From the NCBI GenBank assembly GCA_021817985.1, contig JAKAFK010000026.1:1-42598 (forward strand): DNA of 42,598 bases, read 5' to 3'. The stretch comes from Pseudomonadota bacterium. Its GTDB lineage: Bacteria > Pseudomonadota > Gammaproteobacteria > Burkholderiales > JAKAFK01. The notes under the pieces are model-generated. The model saw nothing but the letters and a program-made list of their open reading frames with translations, ran no database searches and was not told the origin of the DNA. Of this stretch, positions 26,546-34,751 are shown one piece after another (the stretch's first letter is position 1; each line of letters opens with the position of its first letter). A program made the translations under genes and the position numbers.

Positions 26546-27952
26546 TCAAATCCCGTATTCGGCTTCGCGCACGGGCACCTCGACCTTCCAGCCCAGGTCC
26601 GTCCGCACCTTGTCGGCGAAGGCCATGGCCGTGCCTTCTTCGCCGTGGATCACAAACGTCTGCCTCGGAGGTGCCGCGAACTGCTTGAGCCACCCGAGCA
26701 GCGCCGCCTGGTCCGCGTGCGCGGACAGTCCGCCGACGGTATAGATGTCGGCCCGCACGGGGATTTCCTCCCTGAAGATGCGCACGACCTTGGCGCCTTC
26801 CACGATGCGCCTGCCCAACGTCCCCACCGCCTGAAAGCCGGTGAACAAGACGGAACATTCCGGCCGCCCGAGATTGTAGCGCAGGTGGTGCTTGATCCGC
26901 CCGGCATCGCACATCCCGCTCGCGGAAATGATGACCGCCCCGCCGCGAATGTCGTTCAAGGCAATGGATTCTTCGACCTCCTGCACGAAGTGGATGCGCG
27001 GTCGCCCACGCGTCGCCTGGCCCCATTCCACCAACTGGCGCCCCTCGCGGTCGAGGAGCTCGAAGTGCCGCAGGACAATCTCGGTGGCGGCGACCGCCAT
27101 GGGCGAATCGACATAGATCGGAAAATCGTCCCTGATCTTGCCCTGATGGATGAGGGCGGTGAGCAGATACAGGATGTCCTGCGTACGCCCCACGGCAAAG
27201 GACGGAATGATGAGATTGCCGCCCTTGCGGTGCAAGGTGTCGTTGACCGCCAGCGCGAGTTCGTCCAGCGTCTCGCCCATGCCCTTGTGCAGACGGTTGC
27301 CGTAAGTCGATTCGACGAGCAGGACGTCGGCGGCTTCGATCGGCGTGGGATCCTTGACGATCGGATGGCCCGGTTGCCCCAGGTCGCCCGAGAACACGAG
27401 CTTGGTCGTGCGGCCGCCTTCGGTCACCCACAGCTCGATGATGGCGGAACCGAGAATATGCCCGGCATCCTGGAAGCGCGCGCGGATCGACGGCTGGGGA
27501 TGAACGTCTTCGCCATAATCGACCGTCTTCAGGCGCCGCAAGCTCGCCTGCGCCTGCGCCACCGTATAAAGCGGCGCCGTCTCGTAGCGCAGCCGCCGGC
27601 GGAACCGGCGCCGCTCGAGGTTCACGTGCTCCGCCTCCTTCTCCTGGATGTGCGCGCTGTCCGGCAGCATGACGGCCAACAGTTCGGCCGTGGCATGCGT
27701 CGTGTAGATCGGGCCCTCGAAGCCTTGCGCCACGAGCCGCGGCAGCAGGCCGGAATGGTCGATGTGGGCATGCGTGAGCAGCACGAACTCGATATCGCGC
27801 GGATCGAAGTCGAAGGCCTTCTGGTTCTTCTGGGTGGCCTCGCGCCCGCCTTGGAACATGCCGCAATCGACCAGGAAACGCGTGCCTTCCGTTTGCACGA
27901 GATAACACGATCCCGTGACCTCGCGCGCTGCCCCCATGAACTTGAGCTTCAT
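26546..27952 (-). CDS. MBL-fold/beta-CASP nuclease (RNA-processing exonuclease family)
   Basis: This 468-residue protein begins MKLKFMGAAREVTGSCYLV. It has the metallo-beta-lactamase metal motif HAHIDH (residues 61-66), then GHILGSA, FSGDLG, the beta-CASP domain with STYGNR, IIPSFAVGRTQDILYLL and SASGMCDAGRI, and a C-terminal RMMBL segment with GGLSAHADQ and VIHGEE. It resembles YsiH/CPSF-like bacterial proteins that act on RNA; the exact substrate is not known. ATG 27952 is taken because AAGGGAGG stands at usual spacing, and ATG 27958 is directly next to that site. It is 109 bp upstream of tviB on the same strand and downstream of bioA. Confidence 0.88.
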   Translation of the reverse strand: MKLKFMGAAREVTGSCYLVQTEGTRFLVDCGMFQGGREATQKNQKAFDFDPRDIEFVLLTHAHIDHSGLLPRLVAQGFEGPIYTTHATAELLAVMLPDSAHIQEKEAEHVNLERRRFRRRLRYETAPLYTVAQAQASLRRLKTVDYGEDVHPQPSIRARFQDAGHILGSAIIELWVTEGGRTTKLVFSGDLGQPGHPIVKDPTPIEAADVLLVESTYGNRLHKGMGETLDELALAVNDTLHRKGGNLIIPSFAVGRTQDILYLLTALIHQGKIRDDFPIYVDSPMAVAATEIVLRHFELLDREGRQLVEWGQATRGRPRIHFVQEVEESIALNDIRGGAVIISASGMCDAGRIKHHLRYNLGRPECSVLFTGFQAVGTLGRRIVEGAKVVRIFREEIPVRADIYTVGGLSAHADQAALLGWLKQFAAPPRQTFVIHGEEGTAMAFADKVRTDLGWKVEVPVREAEYGI

Positions 27953-28089
27953 CGCCATCCTCCCTTGCGCAACCCGTCCGACCCCGCGCGACGGGCCACT
28001 CACAACGCCGGCCCGCAAGCGGCCGCCCCCATGGAGATTCTGCGGGGCGACGCAGGATTTGTCGAGCACAATCCCGCCTGCGGCCGGCC

Positions 28090-29397
28090 TCAAAGCGCCT
28101 GCAGCACCCCCCAAAGGCCGTCGGCCAGGAAGTCCATCTCCGGCTCGCAGATCACATACGGGGGCATCAGATAGATCGTCTGCCCGATCGGACGCAACAG
28201 CACATGGCGGCGCAGGCCCTCCTCGTGCACGCGCAAGGGCGAGGCGCCCCCGTCGGCGAGCTCGAACGCCCAGATCATGCCCAGGTGGCGCAGGTTCCTG
28301 ACGCGCGGATCGCCTTCCAGGGGGGCGAGCCGCGCGCTCAGGTAATCCGCCTTCTGCCGGTTGGCGTCGAGCACCCCATCCTGTTCGAAGATGTCGAGGC
28401 TCGCTAAGGCGGCGCGGCAGGCCAGCGCATTGCCGGTATAGGAGTGCGAGTGCAGGAAGCCGCGGCTCGTCTCGTCGTGGTAGAAGGCGGCGAACACGGG
28501 ATCGGTGGTCATCACGACGGCGAGCGGGAGGTAGCCGCCGGTGATCCCCTTGGAAAGACACAGAAAGTCCGGGCGGATGCCCGCCTGCTCGCAGGCGAAG
28601 AAGGTTCCTGTCCGCCCGAACCCGACCGCAATCTCGTCGGCGATGAGATGAACGTCGAACCGGTCGCAGATTTCTCGCGCGCGCCTCAAGTAGTGGGCAT
28701 CGTACATGCCCATGCCGCCGGCGCACTGGACCAGCGGCTCCACGATGAACGCCGCGACGCGCTGATGATGCACAGCCAGATACGCCTCCAGCGCCTGGGC
28801 CGCGCGTTCGGCCACCGCACGCGCACTCTCTCCTGGCGCACCGTTGCGCGCGTCCGGGCTCGGCACCTGGGCCGCCTCGCGCAAGAGCGGCGCATAGGTA
28901 TCCTTGAACAGCGCCACATCCGTGACGGACAGGGCGCCTAGCGTTTCGCCGTGGTAGCTGTTCGCGAGGCTGAGGAACGACGTCTTCCCAGGCCTACCCT
29001 GGTTGCGCCAGAAGTGGAAACTCATCTTGAGCGCAATTTCGGTGGCGGAAGCGCCATCCGAACCGTAAAAGCAGTGGCCCAGCCCGCGCGGGGCGAGTGC
29101 GGCGAGCCGCTCCGACAGCCGCACGACCGGCTCGTGCGTGAAGCCCGCGAGCATGACGTGCTCCAGCCGTTCCAGTTGGTCGCGCAACGCCTCGTTGATG
29201 CGCGCGTTGCAATGGCCGAAGAGGTTGACCCACCAGGAACTGATGGCGTCCAGGTACCGATGGCCCTCGAAGTCGTACAGCCACACCCCGGCGCCGTGCG
29301 AGATCGGCACCGGAGGCCATTGCTCGTGCTGCTTCATTTGGGTGCATGGATGCCAGACCGCCCCCAGGGTCCTTTGCAGCCATTCCGAATTGCTCAT
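28090..29397 (-). CDS. bioA: Adenosylmethionine-8-amino-7-oxononanoate aminotransferase
   Basis: This 435-residue PLP enzyme converts 7-keto-8-aminopelargonate to 7,8-diaminopelargonate in biotin synthesis, using S-adenosylmethionine as the amino donor. The N-terminus has VWHPCTQMKQHE, the BioA hallmark, then SSWWVNLFGH. FYGSDGASATEIALKMS, the SYHGETLGALSV block, IADEIAVGFGRTGTFFACE and the PLP lysine in LSKGITGGYLPLA follow. ATG 29397 (MSNSEWLQ) has AAGGA at proper distance; an earlier in-frame start at 29430 is less likely. No other bio gene lies nearby, so bioA stands apart from a bioFHCD cluster here. A palindrome upstream may be its operator. Confidence 0.95.
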   Translation of the reverse strand: MSNSEWLQRTLGAVWHPCTQMKQHEQWPPVPISHGAGVWLYDFEGHRYLDAISSWWVNLFGHCNARINEALRDQLERLEHVMLAGFTHEPVVRLSERLAALAPRGLGHCFYGSDGASATEIALKMSFHFWRNQGRPGKTSFLSLANSYHGETLGALSVTDVALFKDTYAPLLREAAQVPSPDARNGAPGESARAVAERAAQALEAYLAVHHQRVAAFIVEPLVQCAGGMGMYDAHYLRRAREICDRFDVHLIADEIAVGFGRTGTFFACEQAGIRPDFLCLSKGITGGYLPLAVVMTTDPVFAAFYHDETSRGFLHSHSYTGNALACRAALASLDIFEQDGVLDANRQKADYLSARLAPLEGDPRVRNLRHLGMIWAFELADGGASPLRVHEEGLRRHVLLRPIGQTIYLMPPYVICEPEMDFLADGLWGVLQAL

Positions 29398-29429
29398 GCT
29401 CGGGGTCCTTGCGTCTGCTGACCCGCCCA

Positions 29430-29442
29430 TTCTAAATTAGAA
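29430..29442 (-). promoter_or_regulatory. Palindrome in the bioA upstream region
   Basis: TTCTAAATTAGAA is a perfect palindrome around a single central base, 32 bp before the bioA start and in an AT-rich patch that could hold a -10 box. It could bind a dimeric repressor. It does not match the BirA operator and only loosely resembles BioR sites, so the regulator is unknown. Confidence 0.35.
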
Positions 29443-29530
29443 GGCCATGCCGGCACAGGCCCGGGACCCGGCGAACGCCATACGAAATAGAGGGACGCCG
29501 CAGCCCCGACTCGTTGGGGGCTCTGCACGG

Positions 29531-29752
29531 TCAGCGAGTTGGGCTCACACGCCCAGTCGCCCGCCTGGTCACCAGCAGATAGACGATCGGGAGGATGCCC
29601 ACGGTATTGAGGGCCAACATGCAGATAAACCAGAGGGTCTGGCCTCGTCTCGCGGCTCGCCAGAGCCCGAGGCCCTTCCAGACGAGGTCCCAGACAATGG
29701 CCAGCGGGAGCCAAACGATCATCCAATGGGGAAGGTTGGGCACGATTGACAT
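29531..29752 (-). CDS. Small membrane protein, DUF5652-like
   Basis: This 73-residue protein has two hydrophobic segments: WMIVWLPLAIVWDLVW (about residues 10-25) and WFICMLALNTVGILPIVYLL (about 41-60), with a basic loop RAARRGQ between them. The pattern, WKGLGLWRAARRG then LWFICMLALNTVGILP, matches the DUF5652 family of uncharacterised two-helix proteins. A strong AGGAGAGAGG ribosome site lies before ATG 29752. It lies upstream of bioA on the same strand with an imperfect AGCCCC/GGGGCT hairpin between them. No role is known; the size suggests a small helper of a membrane complex or a phage-shock-like envelope protein, which is a guess. Confidence 0.7.
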   Translation of the reverse strand: MSIVPNLPHWMIVWLPLAIVWDLVWKGLGLWRAARRGQTLWFICMLALNTVGILPIVYLLVTRRATGRVSPTR

Positions 29753-30071
29753 GGACCTCTCTCCTTTGCCGTCTCACCCTCGCTCAGCAGCCGGCATCAC
29801 ACGCCCTGCGCCAAAGCCGGCGTCGTGGCAGCATACCCGAACGCCCGCGGGGAGCCCGGACGAGACAGTCAATACTGGCGTCGATGCGGCGGGCGCCCCG
29901 GCCCGGATCGCAGGCGCTCGCCTCGGAGATCGAGCAGCGCCCCTGCCGCGCAAACCCACCGCATGTGCAGCATCGCCAGGCCCCTTGGGGCGCCATGGGG
30001 CGATGCCGGACTGGCTACGCGATCCGGGAAGGCGCACTGATGAACAGGGCCTGCGGAGTGCGTCACCCTTG
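29753..30071. other. Gap without a recognised gene
   Basis: These 319 bp hold only overlapping frames without ribosome sites or recognisable proteins. It should include the promoter of the leftward DUF5652-like gene, but I cannot point to a convincing box. Confidence 0.4.
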
Positions 30072-30644
30072 TCACCAATAGTGCCTGTGCCGCTCTTCGT
30101 GGCGCTGCCAGCGCAGGGGCCGCGGATTCGGCACGGGGCCGACATACCGCTTGTAAGCTTGAATCCAGTTCGTGGCGATCGCATGCTGTGCTTGGCGCAA
30201 CCCCAGGACACCGTCGCACACCAGGCGATGCAATCTCCCCTCAAGCCTGTCCTTGGCATACGAGCCCCACCCGCCCTGCACATCATGCGGCTCTGGCCAG
30301 AGGTTGAGGGGACTGGTGGGGCTGCCTCCCAGTTCAAGGCTGATCAGGTGGTCTTCTTCGAATTCTCCCAAACGGTAGCGGCGGCCATAATAAGCAAGGA
30401 CTTGGTGCCACTTCAGGCGTTCGGTGTATCGCTCCGGCGGCCTTACGCTCGCGGTATAGCCCCCCCTTCGGCAGATCGTCTCGTGCAGGCTGTACGGGGT
30501 GACGCGCGGGTCGATCGCGCCGGGCGTCATGCGAGGGTCTGGCAGTGCATCGGCGAGCGGGAAAGTGCGCTGGTGGTACGAATATCCCCACGCCTGCGTC
30601 ATGGGGGACAGCAGGAGGCACAGCAGACAGAGCAGCTCACGCAT
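30072..30644 (-). CDS. Secreted protein with HNH-like DHL core
   Basis: This 190-residue protein begins with a hydrophobic signal sequence (MRELLCLLCLLLSPMTQAWG), with a likely cut near residue 18-20. The mature protein has EEDHLISLELGG (residues 96-107), SPLNLWPEPHD (111-121), then AKDRLEGRLHRLVCDG, a spaced D-H, N and H pattern like that of HNH nuclease folds. Similar secreted proteins with a DHLIPLELGG signature occur in many proteobacteria, usually annotated as hypothetical. ICRRGGYTASVRPP is another conserved block, and a Cys near residue 58 could pair with C143. ATG 30644 has AGGGA about 10 nt upstream. Nuclease activity is inference. It has its own promoter region, with no partner gene nearby. 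Confidence 0.75.
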   Translation of the reverse strand: MRELLCLLCLLLSPMTQAWGYSYHQRTFPLADALPDPRMTPGAIDPRVTPYSLHETICRRGGYTASVRPPERYTERLKWHQVLAYYGRRYRLGEFEEDHLISLELGGSPTSPLNLWPEPHDVQGGWGSYAKDRLEGRLHRLVCDGVLGLRQAQHAIATNWIQAYKRYVGPVPNPRPLRWQRHEERHRHYW

Positions 30645-30920
30645 GGCGGTTGTCCCTATCGGTTTCGCTGCAGTCACACAGGCTCAAGCAGGCTCCGCCA
30701 TCATCTGATGCACGGCGCCCGGCGCCTCGCGTTCTGTGAAACACCGACGTCCCCCGCCTGGTAACGATATCACGTCTCTACGGCCCGGCACTGCCGCGAG
30801 GAAGGCGCTCGATCGTCCCGCAGGGTCCTTCGTCGATCGTAGTCGTCGCCCGAACCTGGGCCACGACGGAGGACATCTCGCCGCACGGAAACAGAAGCTC
30901 ACCGGGCCGCGCAAACTGCA

Positions 30921-30945
30921 GCCCATCCGCTTCAGCGGATCGGGC
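30921..30945 (-). terminator. Hairpin just past the rhlE stop
   Basis: GCCC-ATCCGC-TTCA-GCGGAT-C-GGGC folds into a 10-bp stem with one bulged base and a 4-nt loop, 7 bp beyond the stop of the leftward helicase gene. No T run follows, so it is a 3'-end hairpin of uncertain strength. Confidence 0.45.
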
Positions 30946-30952
30946 GTGTCAC

Positions 30953-32272
30953 TCAGGCGACATCGCTCAAACAGCGTCGCCCCTGCGGGGCCGGCGCTTT
31001 GGCCGTGGCACCGCGAACGGCGCGAGTCGATGTTTCGCTTCGGCTGCGGCCGCTTGTCGCACGGCCGGATCCCGCGCGCACGTTCGCGTTCCGATTGCCC
31101 GCCGGGCGTTGCACGATCGGCATCGCCCGAACCGATGGATCCGGCTCATAGCCCGGAATCACGCCTTTCGGAATCTCCCGCTTGAGCATCCTTTCGATAT
31201 CGGCAAGCAGCTTGTGCTCGTCCATGCAGACCAGCGAAATGGCATCGCCCTCGTTGCCGGCCCGCCCGGTGCGGCCGATGCGATGCACATAGTCCTCGGG
31301 GACGTTGGGCAACTCGAAGTTCACCACGTGCGGGAGCTGATCGATGTCCAGCCCTCGCGCCGCAATGTCGGTCGCGACCAACACGCGCACGGCGCCCTGC
31401 TTGAAGTCGCTCAGCGCGCGGGTGCGTGCCCCCTGACTCTTGTTGCCGTGAATCGCAGCGGCACGGATGCCGTCGCGCTCCAGCTGCTCGGCAAGACGGT
31501 TGGCGCCGTGCTTGGTGCGCGTGAACACCAGCACCTGCTTCCAATTGCGGGAGCCGATCAGGAACGAGAGAAGCTCGCGCTTGCGCTCGCGGTCGACAAA
31601 ATGAACGCTCTGCGCCACCCGCTCGGATGCGGTATTGCGACGGGCCACTTCGATCAACGCGGGCGAATTCAGCAGGCCATCGGCGAGCTTCTTGATTTCA
31701 TCGGAAAAGGTCGCCGAAAAAAGCAGATTCTGCCGCGTCTTGGGCAGAACGGCCAATATTCTTCGGATATCGCGAATGAATCCCATGTCGAGCATGCGGT
31801 CGGCTTCGTCGAGCACCAGGACTTCGACGTGAGACAAGTCCGCGGTCTTCTGGCCCACGTGGTCGAGCAGGCGGCCCGGCGTTGCGACGAGAATGTCCAC
31901 GCCGTTTCGCAGCTTCTCGATCTGCGGCTTGATATTGACGCCGCCGAAGATGACCGCCGAACGCACGGGCATGTGCTTTCCGTAGGTGGCGACGCTCTCG
32001 CCCACCTGGGCGGCCAGTTCGCGCGTGGGCGTCAGAATCAGGGCGCGGATGGTGCGCCGCGCCCCCTTGTGGGCATCGGCCTTCAAAAGCTGCAACAGCG
32101 GCAACGTGAACGCGGCGGTCTTGCCGGTGCCGGTTTGCGCGCCGGCCATGATGTCGCGTTTTTCCAGGATCGGGGGAATGGCCTGGCGTTGTATGGGCGT
32201 GGGGTCTGCATAGCCTTTTTCAGCGACCGCACGCAGCAATTCGGCCGACAGGCCGAGCGTATCGAATGACAT
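30953..32272 (-). CDS. rhlE: DEAD-box ATP-dependent RNA helicase RhlE-type
   Basis: This 439-residue RNA helicase unwinds structured RNA and aids ribosome assembly and mRNA decay. The Q motif lies in [13 protein letters not shown] and [11 protein letters not shown], Walker A is [12 protein letters not shown] (near residue 45), motif Ib is [10 protein letters not shown], the DEAD box [12 protein letters not shown] near 155, SAT in LFSATFSDE, and motif [17 protein letters not shown] near 330. The C-terminal tail, about 70 residues, is basic and rich in Arg, Ser and Ala, an RNA-binding extension as in RhlE. It is divergent from cspA across a 393-bp gap. cspA-rhlE neighbourhoods are seen in other betaproteobacteria. 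RhlE rather than CsdA or RhlB is my best reading. Confidence 0.93.
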   Translation of the reverse strand: MSFDTLGLSAELLRAVAEKGYADPTPIQRQAIPPILEKRDIMAGAQTGTGKTAAFTLPLLQLLKADAHKGARRTIRALILTPTRELAAQVGESVATYGKHMPVRSAVIFGGVNIKPQIEKLRNGVDILVATPGRLLDHVGQKTADLSHVEVLVLDEADRMLDMGFIRDIRRILAVLPKTRQNLLFSATFSDEIKKLADGLLNSPALIEVARRNTASERVAQSVHFVDRERKRELLSFLIGSRNWKQVLVFTRTKHGANRLAEQLERDGIRAAAIHGNKSQGARTRALSDFKQGAVRVLVATDIAARGLDIDQLPHVVNFELPNVPEDYVHRIGRTGRAGNEGDAISLVCMDEHKLLADIERMLKREIPKGVIPGYEPDPSVRAMPIVQRPAGNRNANVRAGSGRATSGRSRSETSTRAVRGATAKAPAPQGRRCLSDVA

Positions 32273-32536
32273 ATGGAACTGCTCCGAAACCGGCCTGTCC
32301 GAGGCTCACGCCTTGGGTCGGTATAGGCGGGGTATATTGTTGAATTCGAGGCTAGCCGGTGGAGGATGACCGCGAAGAGGTCAGGCGGCATACCGAAATG
32401 CGCCAGAACGATGCACAAGGATAACAGATTGCCCGCCCGAAAGCTCTAACCGTCTGGCCCGTATGTCTTGTGGGCCGCAAAGGTTGCTCTCCGATGGCGT
32501 TTGGAAATAGTGCTGGTGTTCCCTCCACGACTGGCA

Positions 32537-32542
32537 TATAGT
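32537..32542 (+). promoter_or_regulatory. Candidate -10 box of cspA in the rhlE-cspA gap
   Basis: TATAGT stands 124 bp before the cspA start, giving a leader of about 115 nt. This length fits the structured 5' leaders of cold-shock genes. No strong -35 box is seen at 17 bp. The 393-bp gap 32273-32665 should also hold the leftward rhlE promoter. CGGTTCCC at 32578-32585 also occurs after the infA promoter candidate. Confidence 0.4.
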
Positions 32543-32665
32543 GACGCCTGCGGCAGATTTCAAGTCGGCAGTTTCAGCGGTTCCCTCCGGTTACTTCCCG
32601 AATCAACTCCCCAGGACCTGCACGCACAACGCGATTCCGATCTCAATCTTCAAAGGCACACATTC

Positions 32666-32869
32666 ATGGCTACAGGCACTGTCAAGTGGTTCAACGACTC
32701 CAAGGGCTTCGGTTTCATCACGCAGGACAATGGCGGTGCCGATGTGTTCGTGCACTTTAGCGCCATTCAAGGGTCGGGCTTCAAGACCCTGACCGAAGGC
32801 CAGCCCGTCGCGTTCGACGTGGAAAACGGACCCAAGGGCCTGCAGGCCGCCAACGTCGTTCCCGCCTAG
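32666..32869 (+). CDS. cspA: Cold-shock domain protein CspA family
   Basis: This 67-residue single cold-shock domain binds single-stranded RNA and DNA and melts RNA structure. RNP1 KGFGFIT and RNP2 DVFVHFSAI are intact, preceded by [11 protein letters not shown], the usual start. The aromatic residues on the nucleic acid-binding face (Trp, Phe, Phe, His, Phe) are all present. It ends NVVPA. A long leader precedes ATG 32666, and the gene heads a rightward run with an RRM protein, IF-1 and a second RRM protein. Whether it is cold-induced cannot be told from sequence. Confidence 0.95.
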   Translation: MATGTVKWFNDSKGFGFITQDNGGADVFVHFSAIQGSGFKTLTEGQPVAFDVENGPKGLQAANVVPA

Positions 32870-33058
32870 CCCCACATCACGACAGGCCTCGACGCCCGAT
32901 GCGTCCCGAGAAACCGGCATGCGGTGAGAACGGGGCTCCGTAGCACGGGGAGACCACGCATTGGCCCATGCTTGCCGGTCCTTCCCGCAGATCAACCGCT
33001 AGCGCAACCTCCCGCAACAGCCGTCCGGGGCCGCTTATTCACAACCGGGGATCGAATC

Positions 33059-33325
33059 ATGAAAACCCTCTTCGTCAGCAACATCCCGCCGCTCGCCACA
33101 GAGACCGATATCAAGGCACTCTTCTCCGCCTACGGTACGGTACGCAAGTTGGAAATGCCCCGCGACATTTTTTCGGGCCGATGCAAAGGCTTCGCCCTCA
33201 TCGACATGGAAGGGCATGAGGCCCGCGCCGCCGCCGCGGGCTTGGATGGCAAGTCGTTCATGGATGCCCAGCTGAGAGTCCGCGACGAAAAACCGGCTCA
33301 AAAGGGCAAGGGACGCCGCAGGTAG
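33059..33325 (+). CDS. RRM RNA-binding protein (first copy)
   Basis: This 88-residue protein is a single RNA recognition motif. RNP2 is LFVSNIP (residues 4-10) and RNP1 is CKGFALIDM near residue 43, where the usual Gly-Phe-Val is changed to Phe-Ala-Leu but both aromatic positions are partly kept (Phe at one). It ends with a short basic tail, KGKGRRR. A GGGGA site precedes ATG 33059. It lies 189 bp after cspA, with no terminator between them, and 317 bp before infA. Small bacterial RRM proteins (RbpA-like) are often cold-induced in cyanobacteria; their role in proteobacteria is poorly known. It shares about the same fold as the second copy at 33982 but has no Gly-rich tail. Confidence 0.88.
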   Translation: MKTLFVSNIPPLATETDIKALFSAYGTVRKLEMPRDIFSGRCKGFALIDMEGHEARAAAAGLDGKSFMDAQLRVRDEKPAQKGKGRRR

Positions 33326-33437
33326 CCCGCGGAAAGAGCGGGAGGACATCCCCCCGCGCAACGATACGGCCACCTCATCCCCCGCGTCTTGAGCGCGATG
33401 CTGCCCGGCCTCACGCACCCGCGGTCCTGAAATGCTG

Positions 33438-33443
33438 TATAGT
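33438..33443 (+). promoter_or_regulatory. Candidate -10 box of infA
   Basis: TATAGT lies about 200 bp before the infA start, matching the hexamer seen before cspA, and is followed by CGGTTCCC at 33473-33480, also found in the cspA leader. No good -35 box is visible. The 317-bp gap holds no supported gene. Confidence 0.35.
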
Positions 33444-33642
33444 GCTGGAATAGGGGCCTGATGCCTCGCCATCGGTTCCCGGGCCCTTCAGGGTCATTTC
33501 CGTGTCGTTTCCTTCCAGCCCTGGTGCCCTCCCTGCCGAGCACCGCGCTGCAACGCTTGGCATTGGGCTTCATTTTTCCACGCGATGGCCTGCCCTGTCG
33601 TGTCACCGGCCCGTCGTGGTCTGCGCTACCGAGGCTATCGAA

Positions 33643-33909
33643 ATGGCTAAAGAGGAATTGATCGAGATGGAGGGCGTCGTCACCGAGGTCCTGCCGGCCA
33701 CGCGCTTCCGAGTGAGGCTGGACAATGGCGTCAATGTGTTGGCGTACGCATCGGGAAAGATGAGGGCGCATCGGATCCGCATCCTGGCAGGCGATAAGGT
33801 GACGCTCGAAATATCCCCCTATGACGTGTCGAAAGCGCGCATACGGTTCCGACATAAGGACGAACGTTCGTTCGTTCCAGCGGCACGCCCAAACGCCACT
33901 CGGCGCTGA
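33643..33909 (+). CDS. infA: Translation initiation factor IF-1
   Basis: This 88-residue S1-like OB-fold protein binds the A site of the 30S subunit and helps IF-2 and IF-3 in choosing the start codon. It starts [18 protein letters not shown] and includes [31 protein letters not shown] and IRFRHKDE, clear IF-1 blocks. It is longer than the 72-residue E. coli form through a C-terminal tail ([14 protein letters not shown]), as in betaproteobacterial paralogues. GAGG lies 9 nt before ATG 33643. Its place between two RRM genes and near cspA, not in a ribosomal protein operon, suggests a second, stress-type infA. IF-1 is cold-induced in E. coli. Confidence 0.93.
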   Translation: MAKEELIEMEGVVTEVLPATRFRVRLDNGVNVLAYASGKMRAHRIRILAGDKVTLEISPYDVSKARIRFRHKDERSFVPAARPNATRR

Positions 33910-33922
33910 GCTGTTTCAATTT

Positions 33923-33945
33923 CGGGGCTGCGGCCCCGCTCTTTC
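33923..33945 (+). terminator. Likely terminator after infA
   Basis: CGGGGC-TGCG-GCCCCG (33923-33938) makes a 6-bp GC stem followed by CTCTTTC, 14 bp past the infA stop. The T run is short, so termination may be partial and allow some read-through to the next RRM gene. Confidence 0.5.
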
Positions 33946-33981
33946 AATCAGGTGTTTCCAGTCAGAGGAGTGTTTTCCAAA

Positions 33982-34314
33982 GTGAGCAAGAAATTATATG
34001 TCGGCAACCTCAGCTACGAAGTGACGGGCGAGGACCTTCAGGCGCTGTTCGCCAACTACGGAGAAGTGCAGTCCGCGCAAGTGATCACTGACCGTGCGAC
34101 AGGGCAATCGAAGGGCTTCGGGTTCGTCGAGATGAGCAACGGGCAAGAAGCACAGACCGCGATCTCCGCGCTGAACGGCAAGGAGCTCAAAGGGCGGAAC
34201 CTCAACGTGAACGAGGCGCGACCCCAAGCAGACAGTGGGAGAGGCGGCGGATCCGGAGGCCCGCGTCGGGACGGATACGGACGCGGAGGCGGGGGAGGCG
34301 GACGCCGATATTGA
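33982..34314 (+). CDS. RRM RNA-binding protein with Gly/Arg-rich tail (second copy)
   Basis: This 110-residue protein is a single RRM. RNP2 is LYVGNL (residues 5-10) and RNP1 is KGFGFVEM near residue 44, both complete. The domain ends near residue 82, then comes a Gly- and Arg-rich tail (SGRGGGSGGPRRDGYGRGG) that resembles the RGG tails of cold-inducible glycine-rich RNA-binding proteins of plants and cyanobacteria. GTG 33982 (VSKKLYVGNL) is taken as the start; AGAGGAG lies 12-18 nt upstream, and GTG 33970 and 33952 are alternatives. It follows infA, behind a hairpin. It is likely an RNA chaperone. Convergent with the histidine kinase gene. Confidence 0.92.
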   Translation: MSKKLYVGNLSYEVTGEDLQALFANYGEVQSAQVITDRATGQSKGFGFVEMSNGQEAQTAISALNGKELKGRNLNVNEARPQADSGRGGGSGGPRRDGYGRGGGGGGRRY

Positions 34315-34751
34315 TCGGCCGCCCAAGGACCTCGAGAAGAAGGCCCGTGTCCACCGTTTTGCCCGCGCCGACCCTGCCGTCGGCCGCATTGACGGGGGCA
34401 CGGCCCGTGGCGGGATCGCGCGCCGGCCGGCGGCCGTTGCCCACCGGCTTGCGTCTTCCATAAGGGAGTCTTGCGCTCCCCGTTTCCGCCTCATTGGCGT
34501 ATGGGTCCAGTCCACTGACGAACGGGACCGGGACGCCGTCGAGGCGGCTCGAAGCGCGCCATGTCGCGCTTGGGGGAAACACGCGAGCCAAATTCAGCCT
34601 TGCGCTCGTGCCCCAGGAGAGGATTGACCCGCCTGTCGAGGCCCTCCACCGCCGGATGAGGCGCGCATGCAATTCGGCCGGTCATGCGGCGGCATGGGGG
34701 CGTGGAGTGCGCGGGTCAGCCGTGCGTGGCAATGCCGCCACCGCCCGGGAT
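34315..34751. other. Gap without a recognised gene
   Basis: These 437 bp between the convergent RRM and kinase genes hold only frames without clear starts or known motifs. I see no convincing terminator with a T run, repeats or RNA gene. Confidence 0.4.
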
